From a virus, in IMG/VR virus record IMGVR_UViG_3300032562_000113, positions 1-32,338 of that record: a DNA stretch of 32,338 nucleotides. One strand, written 5' to 3'. Numbering within the stretch: position 1 is the first letter of the stretch; each line of letters begins with the position of its first letter. The notes below the pieces were generated by a model. The model had not been told where the DNA came from. It saw only the letters and a program-made list of their open reading frames with translations, and made no database searches. The position numbers and the translations under genes were made by a program. This document shows, piece by piece, positions 1 through 7,831 of this stretch.

Positions 1-168
1 CTGCGCTGCCTGTGACTCACCGGGAAGGTAAGTAAAAGGAGCGCGTGGATCAAGGATGCCGCCCCCCGCATAAAATAGCGAGGAGCCTAGATCAGGGTTG
101 TAGTCCGAAGGTTGTGTTGGGTTTTGCCCAAAAACAATCAGTGGACCGGAGAATGCGGTATCAGCCAT
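1..168 (-). CDS. Partial structural-region protein (N-terminal 56 codons only)
   Basis: Open minus-strand reading frame beginning MADTAFSGPLIVFG and running off the left edge of the window. The start is supported by an AAGGAGAAG ribosome site just upstream and by its place 12 bases after the capsid gene stop. Visible residues are Gly/Pro rich (GGGILDPRAPF) with no membrane segment or known motif. Genes directly downstream of a capsid gene are often virion proteins, so a structural role is likely by context only. The C-terminus is not in this window. Confidence 0.7.
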   Translation of the reverse strand, partial: MADTAFSGPLIVFGQNPTQPSDYNPDLGSSLFYAGGGILDPRAPFTYLPGESQAAQ

Positions 169-180
169 AGTGCCTTCTCC

Positions 181-1095
181 TTACGAGGTTGGGAACGAGC
201 CGTAGATCGCGCGCCAGTTATAGTAACCAAACGAGTAACGCTCATAACCCTTAACAAGCAGGTTATCAGTCACAAAATCGACTTGCATATCGGTTTCAAA
301 CTTTACGCGTTCCATATATGCGAGACCGTCGATGTTCGTGAGCAAGAACCATGCATAAGAAGAGGTCAAGAAGTCGTTGACCAAGTAGCCTTCTGGCAAG
401 CCACCTGCAGTTGTCATGATCGCGTTGACATCATTATCTGCAGTGCCTGGGCGCAGTTCCGTCTTCAAAAGACGAATAGCAACTGGCTCAAGTGCTGGTG
501 GGATAATGAGCTTGCGACCACGAGCAAACACCTTCAGACCAGCCTGATCGCGGAAGTTCGTACGGATTGCGATCATCGCATTCAGCAACGTGGCTTCGTT
601 AAGATCAACCTGAGTGGTTGGGGTGTTTGCGACCGAACCGCCGTCGATAGGATGCGAGGTCGAGCAGAGTGCTACGCCGTCACCGCCAACAGCATTGTTA
701 TAGGTCTGTGCCGTGTTAAGAAGGTTTGCGCCGTAGATTTCCTTGGTCTGCTGGAAAGATTCCACCAAGCCGAGGTTTGAAGGCGTAAACTGGGTCTTGT
801 AGAGGTTGTCGTCGATTGCCTTACGCGTAATCGCATAGCCGAGAGCAATTTCAGTGTGCTCTTGGTTATAGACGAAGCGTTCGCCAGCGCCCGAGTCAAA
901 GGAGGTCTGGCCACCTTCGGTCTTGAGCTGTGCGAGGCCGAGGTAACGCATTTCAGCGGTACGTTCGAGGGCCATCTTCGAGTCGTGTTTCGTGAAGATC
1001 TTGTCGTACTGCGACGGGATCTGCTCATATTTGCCTTCAACGCCACGGAGACCGGGAAGGAGAAGGTCTTTGATCTGACTAAGATTAACAGCCAT
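181..1095 (-). CDS. Major capsid protein, Mu gpT-like (HK97 fold family)
   Basis: 304 residues, the usual size of a Mu gpT-like major head subunit. It forms the icosahedral shell. Visible family features are an N-terminal segment with KYEQIPSQYDKIF, the phrase ALGYAITRKAIDDNLY near residue 85, a central HPIDGG loop near residue 148, and a C-terminal segment ending in YERYSFGYYNWRAIYGS. No protease or fused scaffold is seen; a separate coiled-coil scaffold-like gene lies upstream at 2454-3326. Start MAVNLSQ follows an AAGGAGTAATGAGTC ribosome site. It is preceded in the same transcript by the 1109-1762 gene and, further up, by a GroES-like gene. The assignment rests on motif recognition and gene order. 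Confidence 0.85.
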   Translation of the reverse strand: MAVNLSQIKDLLLPGLRGVEGKYEQIPSQYDKIFTKHDSKMALERTAEMRYLGLAQLKTEGGQTSFDSGAGERFVYNQEHTEIALGYAITRKAIDDNLYKTQFTPSNLGLVESFQQTKEIYGANLLNTAQTYNNAVGGDGVALCSTSHPIDGGSVANTPTTQVDLNEATLLNAMIAIRTNFRDQAGLKVFARGRKLIIPPALEPVAIRLLKTELRPGTADNDVNAIMTTAGGLPEGYLVNDFLTSSYAWFLLTNIDGLAYMERVKFETDMQVDFVTDNLLVKGYERYSFGYYNWRAIYGSFPTS

Positions 1096-1108
1096 GACTC
1101 ATTACTCC

Positions 1109-1762
1109 TTACGAGATACCAGTGTTTGCAGCGTTTGAACGCCAGACTTCGTTGTTGAAGCCGACAATCAAGTTGCAATACTGTGTGGTTTGGTCGCCAC
1201 CGTTGCCGAACGAGACGGCATAGTCGACGATGATGAATGGCGAGGTGTTGGTCGTTGAGGTAGCATTGACATAAGCCGTCGAACGGCCCGTTGCGTTGTT
1301 ACCACCCGTCGAGTTGCCCGACGTTGCGCCAGTCGTGGAATAGGCGAACGTGACGAGCTGACCCTGAACGCCAGACGTCTGAGAAGTGGCCGTACCCGTG
1401 ACAGGGAAGCCCGAACCAGAAGACTGAACGATAAAGCGAGCGTTTGGATCGTCAATGACGTAAGCTTCAACGTCGCCCGTTGCGTCCGAACCAGGCCAAT
1501 AAGGCGAAGGAATAACGCGCTTCTGCGAAGTTGAATAGTACTTGCAGCCAACAAAGATACCTGCGAGCTGAACCGAGCCACCAGCAGTTGCCTGCGTGAT
1601 GTAGCCAGTTGCGGTCGATGTTACTGGTTGTACTGGGTCGCCAGTGAAGATTGGGGTCGTATTACCTGCAGCAATACGACGGACGGATTGGGCGAACGTT
1701 GGAGCGCCACCTGCACCACCCTGATATTGTAGAAAGCCGCTGGGCGCAAACGTATTGGCCAT
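1109..1762 (-). CDS. Capsid-associated Ser/Thr/Gly-rich protein (decoration-like, function unproven)
   Basis: 217 residues from MANTFAPSGF. I prefer this start over an in-frame ATG 63 bases upstream because AAAGGAGAACCCGTC lies directly before it. The middle (roughly residues 110-165) is dominated by Ser, Thr, Gly and Asn, as in exposed beta-structured virion proteins. The C-terminus reads YAVSFGNGGDQTTQYCNLIVGFNNE. It has no transmembrane segment and no enzyme motif. It sits between the scaffold side and the major capsid gene and has its own leader after a terminator, which fits an abundant head protein such as a decoration protein. This is a context inference; I do not recognise a named family. 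Confidence 0.75.
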   Translation of the reverse strand: MANTFAPSGFLQYQGGAGGAPTFAQSVRRIAAGNTTPIFTGDPVQPVTSTATGYITQATAGGSVQLAGIFVGCKYYSTSQKRVIPSPYWPGSDATGDVEAYVIDDPNARFIVQSSGSGFPVTGTATSQTSGVQGQLVTFAYSTTGATSGNSTGGNNATGRSTAYVNATSTTNTSPFIIVDYAVSFGNGGDQTTQYCNLIVGFNNEVWRSNAANTGIS

Positions 1763-1833
1763 GACGGGTTCTCCTTTCAGAGAGTTTCCATCATCGCGCA
1801 ACGGGGCGACTGTGAAACGGGACATTGGGTTAC

Positions 1834-1855
1834 GTCTCCCGCGACGGGGGGAGAC
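1834..1855 (-). promoter_or_regulatory. Leader hairpin ahead of the capsid genes
   Basis: Perfect 7-bp inverted repeat GTCTCCC / GGGAGAC with an 8-base loop. It lies between the terminator at 1886-1914 and the start of the 1109-1762 gene. It would form in the 5' untranslated region of the capsid transcript and could protect the message or mark a processing site. No convincing promoter -35/-10 pair was seen beside it. Confidence 0.4.
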
Positions 1856-1885
1856 ACAAGCGGAGACACTATTACATATTTACTT

Positions 1886-1914
1886 AGAAAAGAAAAGAGG
1901 GGGCCGAAGCCCCC
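1886..1914 (-). terminator. Intrinsic terminator after the 1930-2442 gene
   Basis: Read on the minus strand: GGGGGC, TTCG tetraloop, GCCCCC, then a pyrimidine run TCTTTTCTTTTC. A 6-bp all-GC stem with a UUCG loop and a T-rich tail is a textbook rho-independent terminator. It separates the packaging/scaffold transcript from the two capsid genes, allowing read-through control of their dosage. Confidence 0.8.
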
Positions 1915-1929
1915 CCCGTCCTGACAGAC

Positions 1930-2442
1930 TTATTGTTCTGGCACGTATAAATTGTGGTCTTTGCTGACCTTCATACGGGCGTTTGCGTCGTCTCGGTTCA
2001 TCAAGCCGCCGCGGCCTTTCGGGTCAAGCTGACCTTCCTTAGTCTTGACCTGATTGCGAGCCGTCTGTGCGTCGCGGGCCTGTCGGTCTTTGGTAATTTC
2101 CATAGGACGCTCGCAAAGCAACATACCTTCACGCTCGATCGCCCCGACATGGCCCTTCGGCATCATTTCAGGGTGGCGCTTGGAATCAACCGTCTCCCAA
2201 CCGCCCATGGAAATGCGGTTATAGTGGCTCGGATCTTCCCAGCCGTTGACCGACTTCATTTTCCACTCATACGACCAGCCGGGCGGTGGGGTTGGGGTAG
2301 CAAACTTATCAACGCCCTCATCGAGGTTGGCGTTGTTGTGGTTGCGAAGCTCGGCAAGACGCCTTGCGAGGCGATCGTCGTTTGCTTCTGCTTCTGGGCG
2401 CATTTCAGTGCGCGGCGATGGACGTTCTACACCAGTCTTCAT
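1930..2442 (-). CDS. Hypothetical protein in the head gene cluster
   Basis: 170 residues from MKTGVERPSPRTEM. An alternative start 12 bases upstream (MEII) overlaps the previous stop as TAATG, but that stretch itself contains GGAGAT, which is correctly spaced for the inner ATG, so the inner start is preferred. The protein is charged and Met/Arg/Lys rich, with PPGWSYEWKMKSVNGWEDP near residue 55 and GGWETVD near residue 83; there is no signal peptide or membrane helix. It lies between the scaffold-like gene and a terminator. I recognise it only as a type of small soluble phage head-region protein; function unknown. Confidence 0.7.
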   Translation of the reverse strand: MKTGVERPSPRTEMRPEAEANDDRLARRLAELRNHNNANLDEGVDKFATPTPPPGWSYEWKMKSVNGWEDPSHYNRISMGGWETVDSKRHPEMMPKGHVGAIEREGMLLCERPMEITKDRQARDAQTARNQVKTKEGQLDPKGRGGLMNRDDANARMKVSKDHNLYVPEQ

Positions 2443-2453
2443 AATAATCTCCA

Positions 2454-3326
2454 TTAACCAGCTAATTTACCAGCCCGTACAAGGGCCATTTTGTTTTCTG
2501 CATACTCTTTCGGCGTCATGCCCATATCCCGAGCCGCTTCTTGTTCGGCGCGCGTTAGGGTGACGACGTTCGGACGGCTTCCCGTCCCTGTACCAGAGCG
2601 GGATACAGGAGCTGCGGGCGGAGCCGCGGCCCGACGACCAGAAGTAGACGTTGAAGCTTCAGACAAAGCTGCCTCCTGTTGTTGAACAGGCGCTTGCCTG
2701 ATTTTTAAACGGCTTTCTACGTAATCAAAGTACTCGTCGGTGTCTGGACGAATGCCCTCGTCAAGAGCGTCTTCATGCGCCCGAACCATCCGGCGGGTTA
2801 ACACCTGATCGCGAGCGTATTCGGGGTGCGCCCGAACCCATTCTGCCGATCGAGGCGTTAAATTGGACGCCATAGCCTCAACAGGATCCGCTGGGGCCGC
2901 TCTGACCGTCGCTTCATACTGCTGCTTGCCATACATAAGCTTTTCGTGATCCGACTGAGCCTTCTGGATAGACATAAGGATGTCGGCTTGCGCGTCGGCG
3001 TCACCTGCAGCAACCGCATCGCGAAGATTTTGCTTTAAAATCTCCTGATTGCGCTTGATTGTATCGATAGCACTATCGATCATCTTCATATTGCTGTCTG
3101 CGGCGTCGTTTTTATACACCGAAGCTTGTTCCATAGCCTCCTTGGCGCGCCTTTCGGCCGCTTCACGGGCTTTGCGCTCTTCTTCAAGCTTAAATTTCAG
3201 TTCGTTGATGCCATCTTCAACCGTTAATTGAGGTTTTTCCTCAATCTTTGGTTCTTCCGGCGCTTCAACAATCTGAATCTCTTCTTCTTGAGGCTCTAAC
3301 TCTAATTGGATTTGATCATCTTCCAT
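2454..3326 (-). CDS. Scaffold-like coiled-coil protein
   Basis: 290 residues. The N-terminal 35 residues are very acidic (ELEPQEEEIQ). Residues about 40-75 form a Glu/Lys/Ala coiled coil (FKLEEERKAREAAERRAKEAMEQ), followed by helical segments to about 140, a middle domain with TPRSAEWVRAHPEY, an Ala/Pro/Ser linker near 225-250, and a C-terminal basic helix (MTPKEYAENKMALVRAGK). This acidic-start, coiled-coil, basic-end plan, directly upstream of capsid genes, is typical of phage scaffolding proteins, which template shell assembly and then leave. The family identity is inferred from composition and position, not from a diagnostic motif. A ribosome site AAGGAGTAAATA precedes the ATG. Confidence 0.65.
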   Translation of the reverse strand: MEDDQIQLELEPQEEEIQIVEAPEEPKIEEKPQLTVEDGINELKFKLEEERKAREAAERRAKEAMEQASVYKNDAADSNMKMIDSAIDTIKRNQEILKQNLRDAVAAGDADAQADILMSIQKAQSDHEKLMYGKQQYEATVRAAPADPVEAMASNLTPRSAEWVRAHPEYARDQVLTRRMVRAHEDALDEGIRPDTDEYFDYVESRLKIRQAPVQQQEAALSEASTSTSGRRAAAPPAAPVSRSGTGTGSRPNVVTLTRAEQEAARDMGMTPKEYAENKMALVRAGKLAG

Positions 3327-3336
3327 TATTTACTCC

Positions 3337-3729
3337 TTACCAGATAATATCGGGTGATTTGACGCGGCCGCGAATGGCTACGTCATCGAGAATGCGGCAG
3401 GATTTTCCATTAATGGACACCGACCAACCATCTGAAGGCCGGAAAACCACCCAGTCTCCAACCTTGATCTTCATGTTTTTGAACCATTTTCCGCTTTCAT
3501 CGACGAAAGCTTCTGGCCCCATCTTCAATACCAGCCCGACTTTGCCCTGATACTTGTCTTCATCGACGTATTTTTCGGTCAGAATAATGCCAGAAGCCGT
3601 CTTCTGTGGCCGAATATAAATCGCGCATAGGATTTGATTGTTAAAGATCTCTACTTCTTTGATATCACCGACTTCGTTAAGCAATTCAGTCTTGGGATCT
3701 GTGGCGTGTGCCATTTTCATAGGAGGCAT
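3337..3729 (-). CDS. GroES-like co-chaperonin
   Basis: 130 residues. From about residue 30 the protein follows the Cpn10 pattern: a first strand with ILCAIYIRPQKTASGIILTE, a mobile-loop region, the turn GKVGLVLKMGPEAF, then KVGDWVVFRPSDGWSV and a C-terminal NGKSCRILDDVAIRGRV. Cpn10 proteins cap the GroEL folding chamber; phage versions such as T4 gp31 let the chamber accept the capsid protein. It is longer than bacterial GroES (about 95 residues) because of an N-terminal 30-residue extension. The start overlaps the previous stop as TAATG with GGAG upstream; an ATG 3 codons in is an alternative. Its place two genes before the capsid genes supports a capsid-folding role. Confidence 0.82.
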   Translation of the reverse strand: MPPMKMAHATDPKTELLNEVGDIKEVEIFNNQILCAIYIRPQKTASGIILTEKYVDEDKYQGKVGLVLKMGPEAFVDESGKWFKNMKIKVGDWVVFRPSDGWSVSINGKSCRILDDVAIRGRVKSPDIIW

Positions 3730-3926
3730 TAGCGTTTCTCCGCATTGGTTTGAGCAATTTCCATGAGTTCTAGAACGGTACGCAGGCCAGCGATTGTGCC
3801 GATGCTGCGTTGATATTCCGAGAAATCTTGTGCCGCTCCGCTTGCGAGATTGTCGCGTATCCTTTCGTATTCCTGCTCGATTAATTTACGCAGCTCATCT
3901 GCATATTTAGACGCTGTTGTTAACAT
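3729..3926 (-). CDS. Small helical protein, unknown function
   Basis: 65 residues, almost entirely predicted helix: LTTASKYADELRKLIEQEY then FSEYQRSIGTIAGLRTVLELM. Ribosome site AGAGGG precedes the ATG, and the stop overlaps the GroES-like start as TAATG, so the two are translationally coupled. Similar small helical proteins of this size occur in phage head gene clusters, but I cannot name a family. Confidence 0.7.
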   Translation of the reverse strand: MLTTASKYADELRKLIEQEYERIRDNLASGAAQDFSEYQRSIGTIAGLRTVLELMEIAQTNAEKR

Positions 3927-3940
3927 TTTGCCCTCTTTAA

Positions 3941-4037
3941 CCCCTTGAATGATGGTTAGACCGGACGCTCCAAGGGGCTGGAAAAGCGTCCGGTCTTCCT
4001 CTCACCTAGTCAGAAAACGGGAGGAAAACCGACTAGG
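3941..4037. repeat. Cluster of three inverted repeats in an intergenic gap
   Basis: Between the stop of the KGG-motif gene and the next start. A 12-bp perfect inverted repeat (AGACCGGACGCT at 3958-3969, AGCGTCCGGTCT at 3985-3996) is overlapped by a 7-bp pair CCCCTTG (3941-3947) / CAAGGGG (3971-3977), whose second arm lies in the loop of the first. A third pair CCTAGTC (4005-4011) / GACTAGG (4031-4037) lies beside them. No T-run follows on the minus strand, so it is not a classic terminator; alternative folding or RNA processing is possible. Confidence 0.55.
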
Positions 4038-4044
4038 GAAACTT

Positions 4045-6228
4045 TTACTTCCGCTTTGGAGGCGTCAGACCGTAAGCCTTAACCTTATCCAAACGGGCTT
4101 CTCCGCCGCCCGAACCTGTCTCGATCGGATAGCCAGTGCGGCCACCTGCCTTGCGAGCAGGCTTGAGGCCGTAGGCGTCTTTCTTTTCAAGACGAGCTTC
4201 GCCACCGCCCGCACCCGAATCAATCGGGTATCCCGTGCGACCGCCATGCTTACGAGGCATTGGCATGCCGCCCTGCGGAGGCATTGGAGGCATACCCTGT
4301 GGAGGCATACCGCCCTGTGGCATTGGTGGCTGTTGCTGCGGGATGCGAGGCGACACAGGAGCGTTTGGCATTGGCTGACCACCCATCATGCCTTGCGGCT
4401 GACCACCTTTGCCCGTGGCAATGATGATGTTGACGTTGGTTTTGCCTTTAGCTCGTCCACCTGATTTGCGTGGCAACGCATCTTCCTGCTCAGGTGTTAA
4501 CCCATAGGATTGCTCACTTGTATCCATAGGGCGTTGTCCGGGACGTGGCGTTAAGTCAGAATTAATTCCCGCATCCATGCTGTCCCGCAAGCGTTGATTT
4601 TGTCTTTGAACAAAATCGCGTTCACGAGCTGCATAGCTTGACGGATCATTTTCCATACCGCTTGGATTTCCAAAAACAATAGCAGGTTCACCTGCTCCGC
4701 CTTGGCGAATACCGGGCATATAAGTGTTTTGCGGCCGTGGTGGTGGGGCCTGCCAAGTTGGGGATTGCGTAGGATCGTAACGACCTGCCCCTTGGTTAGC
4801 CTGTGCACGTTGCTGCGGGTCCATCATGGAAAGATCAGAAGCACCCGCGGCCATCGGCGAAGGTTTAGGAGCAGAACGACGTGAACCTGCACCATAGCCT
4901 GCGCCCGGCATACCGCCCATACGAGTAGGGGCATTACCTTGAGCTTCCATAGCGCGCGCACGATCTGCAGAATTCATTGCAGCGATTTGATCAGGCGTTG
5001 CCTTATCAAGGTTTTGCCAGCCGCTGAACAAATCATAATGCGCGCCCGACCAATAGTTAGGGTCGTCGTACATGCTGCTGCTTTCGCCGCCGCCCTTCTT
5101 AGCCTGACGTCCGCCTACATCGCCGGGGATTTTTGTCTTGCTGTCGCCCGAGAAGATGCCGCCGCCGCTATACTTGCCAGTACGGCCGCCCCAGCACATT
5201 TTGCAGGTGCAGTCGTCGTGATGCATAGCCTTGCCACCCTTGGCTTTGAAAGCCGTTGGCTTGATCATTGACTTGATCAACTGACGATCGGCCTTCTCAT
5301 CGGGGTGGCTAATCTTGCCGCCCTTTTTAAGGCCGGGGCCGGGGTTTGTTTTTGGCTTTGGGCCAGTATAAACCTCTGGCTTATCCGCAGGCCGTGCCGT
5401 TGGGCGAGGAACCTTGGCATAGCTTGTGCCCATCGGTTCAACGGATGACATGTTATTAACCATCTGGCTTAGTTCATCAGCACCATAGTTGCGATCAGCA
5501 TAATCAGCTTCAGCGCCACCGCGGGCTTTTTTATGGACCTTGCCACCCTTCTTCATCATGCCGGAAGCCTTACCCATCATTTGGTTTTGTTGGGAAACTG
5601 GGTTGTTACCCATCATCCCGCCGCCAAACTTGTGTGCGCGGCCGCCTTTTTTCATGCCAGCTTGTGACTTAGCTGTATCTGCATCACGAGAGGCCATGTA
5701 TGCTTTTGCAGCATCCATAGAAAGGTCCATATTAGACTTATTTCCAATGCCCGATGGACTAAAATCTGCCCATTTACCAGCGGTGTCCCACGCATTGTCA
5801 TACGCTTTATTAGATCGGGATTGTGCTGCACCGACCCGTTGAGCTTCAGTTTGGCCGCCATCTGCACGGTGTTTGGCCTTGCCGCCCTTCTTGAACCCAC
5901 CGACGTGCTTTTCGCCTTCACGGGCTTCGTTAGCCGTGCGGACGTCGCGGTTGATCAGGCTATCAGGCGTTAGCTTATTGGTACGGCCGCCCGTCTTGCG
6001 AGGCATACGGCCGCCGTGCTTGTGGCTGTCTTTGCCTTCATGCTTGCCAACAACCTTGCCGCCCTTTTTATAAAGGCGTTTTACAAGGGGGCGAGCGCCC
6101 GTCTTGACGTCGGCTTCAAGTGCTTCAGGTGGCGTCCAAGTTGAGCTATCAACTTTGGTGTGTGGGTCGGCTTCTGTAAGGCGCTTGGCCTTTGACCGCC
6201 CACGGTCGTCTTTCTTGTATTCTTCCAT
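4045..6228 (-). CDS. Long low-complexity protein with repeated KGGK/KGGR motifs
   Basis: 727 residues, rich in Gly, Lys, Met, Pro and Arg. Short motifs of the form KKGGK, KHGGR, RKTGGR and RKAGGR recur at least ten times along the chain. The last 65 residues contain two copies of a roughly 31-residue unit, each reading GGRTGYPI, then a GGGEARL core, then AYGL. A Cys/His patch HHDDCTCKMCWGG sits near residue 340. A Pro/Met/Gln-rich stretch lies near 620-660. No membrane segment or enzyme motif is visible. Ribosome site GGAGTACGTACT precedes the ATG. It sits among virion genes, and the same motif appears in the next two genes upstream. Function is unknown; a nucleic-acid-binding internal virion protein is one possibility. 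Confidence 0.75.
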   Translation of the reverse strand: MEEYKKDDRGRSKAKRLTEADPHTKVDSSTWTPPEALEADVKTGARPLVKRLYKKGGKVVGKHEGKDSHKHGGRMPRKTGGRTNKLTPDSLINRDVRTANEAREGEKHVGGFKKGGKAKHRADGGQTEAQRVGAAQSRSNKAYDNAWDTAGKWADFSPSGIGNKSNMDLSMDAAKAYMASRDADTAKSQAGMKKGGRAHKFGGGMMGNNPVSQQNQMMGKASGMMKKGGKVHKKARGGAEADYADRNYGADELSQMVNNMSSVEPMGTSYAKVPRPTARPADKPEVYTGPKPKTNPGPGLKKGGKISHPDEKADRQLIKSMIKPTAFKAKGGKAMHHDDCTCKMCWGGRTGKYSGGGIFSGDSKTKIPGDVGGRQAKKGGGESSSMYDDPNYWSGAHYDLFSGWQNLDKATPDQIAAMNSADRARAMEAQGNAPTRMGGMPGAGYGAGSRRSAPKPSPMAAGASDLSMMDPQQRAQANQGAGRYDPTQSPTWQAPPPRPQNTYMPGIRQGGAGEPAIVFGNPSGMENDPSSYAARERDFVQRQNQRLRDSMDAGINSDLTPRPGQRPMDTSEQSYGLTPEQEDALPRKSGGRAKGKTNVNIIIATGKGGQPQGMMGGQPMPNAPVSPRIPQQQPPMPQGGMPPQGMPPMPPQGGMPMPRKHGGRTGYPIDSGAGGGEARLEKKDAYGLKPARKAGGRTGYPIETGSGGGEARLDKVKAYGLTPPKRK

Positions 6229-6244
6229 AGTACGTACTCCAGAG

Positions 6245-7831
6245 TTACGAGCGGCGTCCCGCTATTGCTGCCAGAAGGTGGGGATCCAACGCGGGCAGCG
6301 GCGCGCTAATCTTGTCAAGCACATGCTCAACAATAGGAGAATGGGGCATTTGTTTATAATCTACCTTCTCTCTATCTATGGTCCCACCTTTTGCTTTTGT
6401 AATTTCTGGATCGTAACCCCATTCATTTAATGAATCTCCATTAGTAAAAACATCTTTTGCTTTTACCATTTTACTCAAAATTTTATATTTTCCACGAAGA
6501 ACACCGTCTCCATGTAATTTTGCATATGCTCTAGAGGGCGTAACCCAATCTCCGGGATTAATAGCTGCGATTGAAGGCGCAGACTCATTTGGTTGCGTTC
6601 TTAATTTTTCACGCAAATCGTAAGCGTTATTATACCACTGACTACCATTAGTTGTTCCCGCATCATTAGGAAGCTTCTTTCTTCTTTGGTAAGCAGCCAT
6701 ATCAGATTCAAGTTTAGCAAGCTTTTCTTGAGATGATGGCTCATGTGGAACAGCACGGTAAACCCGAACAGGAGCTTCTGGTTTTCCTTTTAAACGCACT
6801 GTATGGCGATACGATTCTTGATCAATCGGATCAGTCGCGTCACCATAATAATGCAACCCTTTGGGGCTATATAAATCAGCAGGGTACACGCCCGTCGTAT
6901 CATGCAATGGAGCGCCAACATCATCATTGCGACGAGGAGCTTGATGACCGCCACGATAATCTTCGGTTTCTCCACCACGGCCGTATCCTTCAACCTCGCC
7001 GCCCTGCTCGTATTTCCGTTTAATGCTGACCCTGTTGCGGTCAAAGATGACGTAGTTGTGGGTTAATTTAGGAGGTTCAATAGAATATTCTGGGTTTCTT
7101 GCATGAAATTCCTTTGCAGATTTTTCATTTGGAAACTCATTAACGCCACCTTGTGGATGCTTTAAAACCCATGGTTTATCGCCTCTAGATCTCTCATCAA
7201 GATAACGAATGCCGTGAATGCCATGTTGATGGAGAACTTTGGATGTTTCTTCATTGGGAGAATCTTTGCCAATAAACCCCATAATTCGTTCTAAATCTTG
7301 ATATGCTTTTCCTCCGCTAAAAGGAGAAACCTTTCCATATGTGTTTATAACGTTGTTAAATGCACCTTTTACATGCTCACTCTGCTCACTCAACGGCTTA
7401 TCCCAATCCAACATGTGATCAGGATGCGCGTCGATGGCGACCTCGTACATGTGGCCGGGTTGTTTAATGCGACCTTCTTTGACCAATTTGTCGTAATGGT
7501 TAAGAAGTTGCGGGTGTCGGGCCTCCATCACAGATCGCGCCGTGTCACCATAACTTGACACAATGTCTGCAATGTCATGTTCAATAGTTGGGTCGGTGCC
7601 ATACGGAAGTTTGTATTTTTCCGAAGCCACTTCGCTCATTGGTCTTTTGTCAAGTGTCGATTGGCCCATCGCCAATTTGTCCCGATAACCTTCCGCCACT
7701 GGCTCATGCTCGGCAAAATATAGCCCATGCCCATACGCCTGTGCGCCTTCGCCCGTGCCGATCTTGGACGTGTCAAACTGTTCAAAGTCGTGTGGTGAGC
7801 CGTGGTATGCGGTGATGCCATCATCAACCAT
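6245..7831 (-). CDS. Protein with two ADP-ribosyltransferase-like domains
   Basis: 528 residues. Domain 1 (about 5-270) starts ITAYHGSPHDFEQFD, has GEGAQAYGHGLYFAE at 27-41, MYEVAIDAHPDHMLDWD at 128-144, HGIRYLDERSRG at 206-217 and closes NYVIFDRNRVSI. This is the pattern of ADP-ribosyltransferases found in phage polyvalent proteins. Domain 2 (about 305-475) has VRVYRAVP at 355-362, NPGDWVTPSRAYAKLHG at 425-441 and NGDSLNEWGYDP at 464-475, an R / S-T / E order like the R-S-E class. A linker near 274-295 carries YEQGGEVEGYGRGG, matching the motif of the downstream gene. Such enzymes transfer ADP-ribose from NAD to host proteins. The ATG overlaps the upstream stop. The second domain is noticeably AT-rich. 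Confidence 0.72.
   Translation of the reverse strand: MVDDGITAYHGSPHDFEQFDTSKIGTGEGAQAYGHGLYFAEHEPVAEGYRDKLAMGQSTLDKRPMSEVASEKYKLPYGTDPTIEHDIADIVSSYGDTARSVMEARHPQLLNHYDKLVKEGRIKQPGHMYEVAIDAHPDHMLDWDKPLSEQSEHVKGAFNNVINTYGKVSPFSGGKAYQDLERIMGFIGKDSPNEETSKVLHQHGIHGIRYLDERSRGDKPWVLKHPQGGVNEFPNEKSAKEFHARNPEYSIEPPKLTHNYVIFDRNRVSIKRKYEQGGEVEGYGRGGETEDYRGGHQAPRRNDDVGAPLHDTTGVYPADLYSPKGLHYYGDATDPIDQESYRHTVRLKGKPEAPVRVYRAVPHEPSSQEKLAKLESDMAAYQRRKKLPNDAGTTNGSQWYNNAYDLREKLRTQPNESAPSIAAINPGDWVTPSRAYAKLHGDGVLRGKYKILSKMVKAKDVFTNGDSLNEWGYDPEITKAKGGTIDREKVDYKQMPHSPIVEHVLDKISAPLPALDPHLLAAIAGRRS

Noticed and set aside
112-780. Long plus-strand open frame opposite the major capsid gene
   Set aside because: Shadow frame of a clear capsid gene; no ribosome site and composition without a protein-like pattern.
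3949-4464. Plus-strand frame over the end of the KGG protein
   Set aside because: Trp/Arg/His-rich low-complexity reading produced by the GC-rich Gly codons on the other strand; no ribosome site.
6245-7831. MuF-type head morphogenesis domain
   Set aside because: ART domains are often fused to MuF, but no MuF-like region is visible in this chain.
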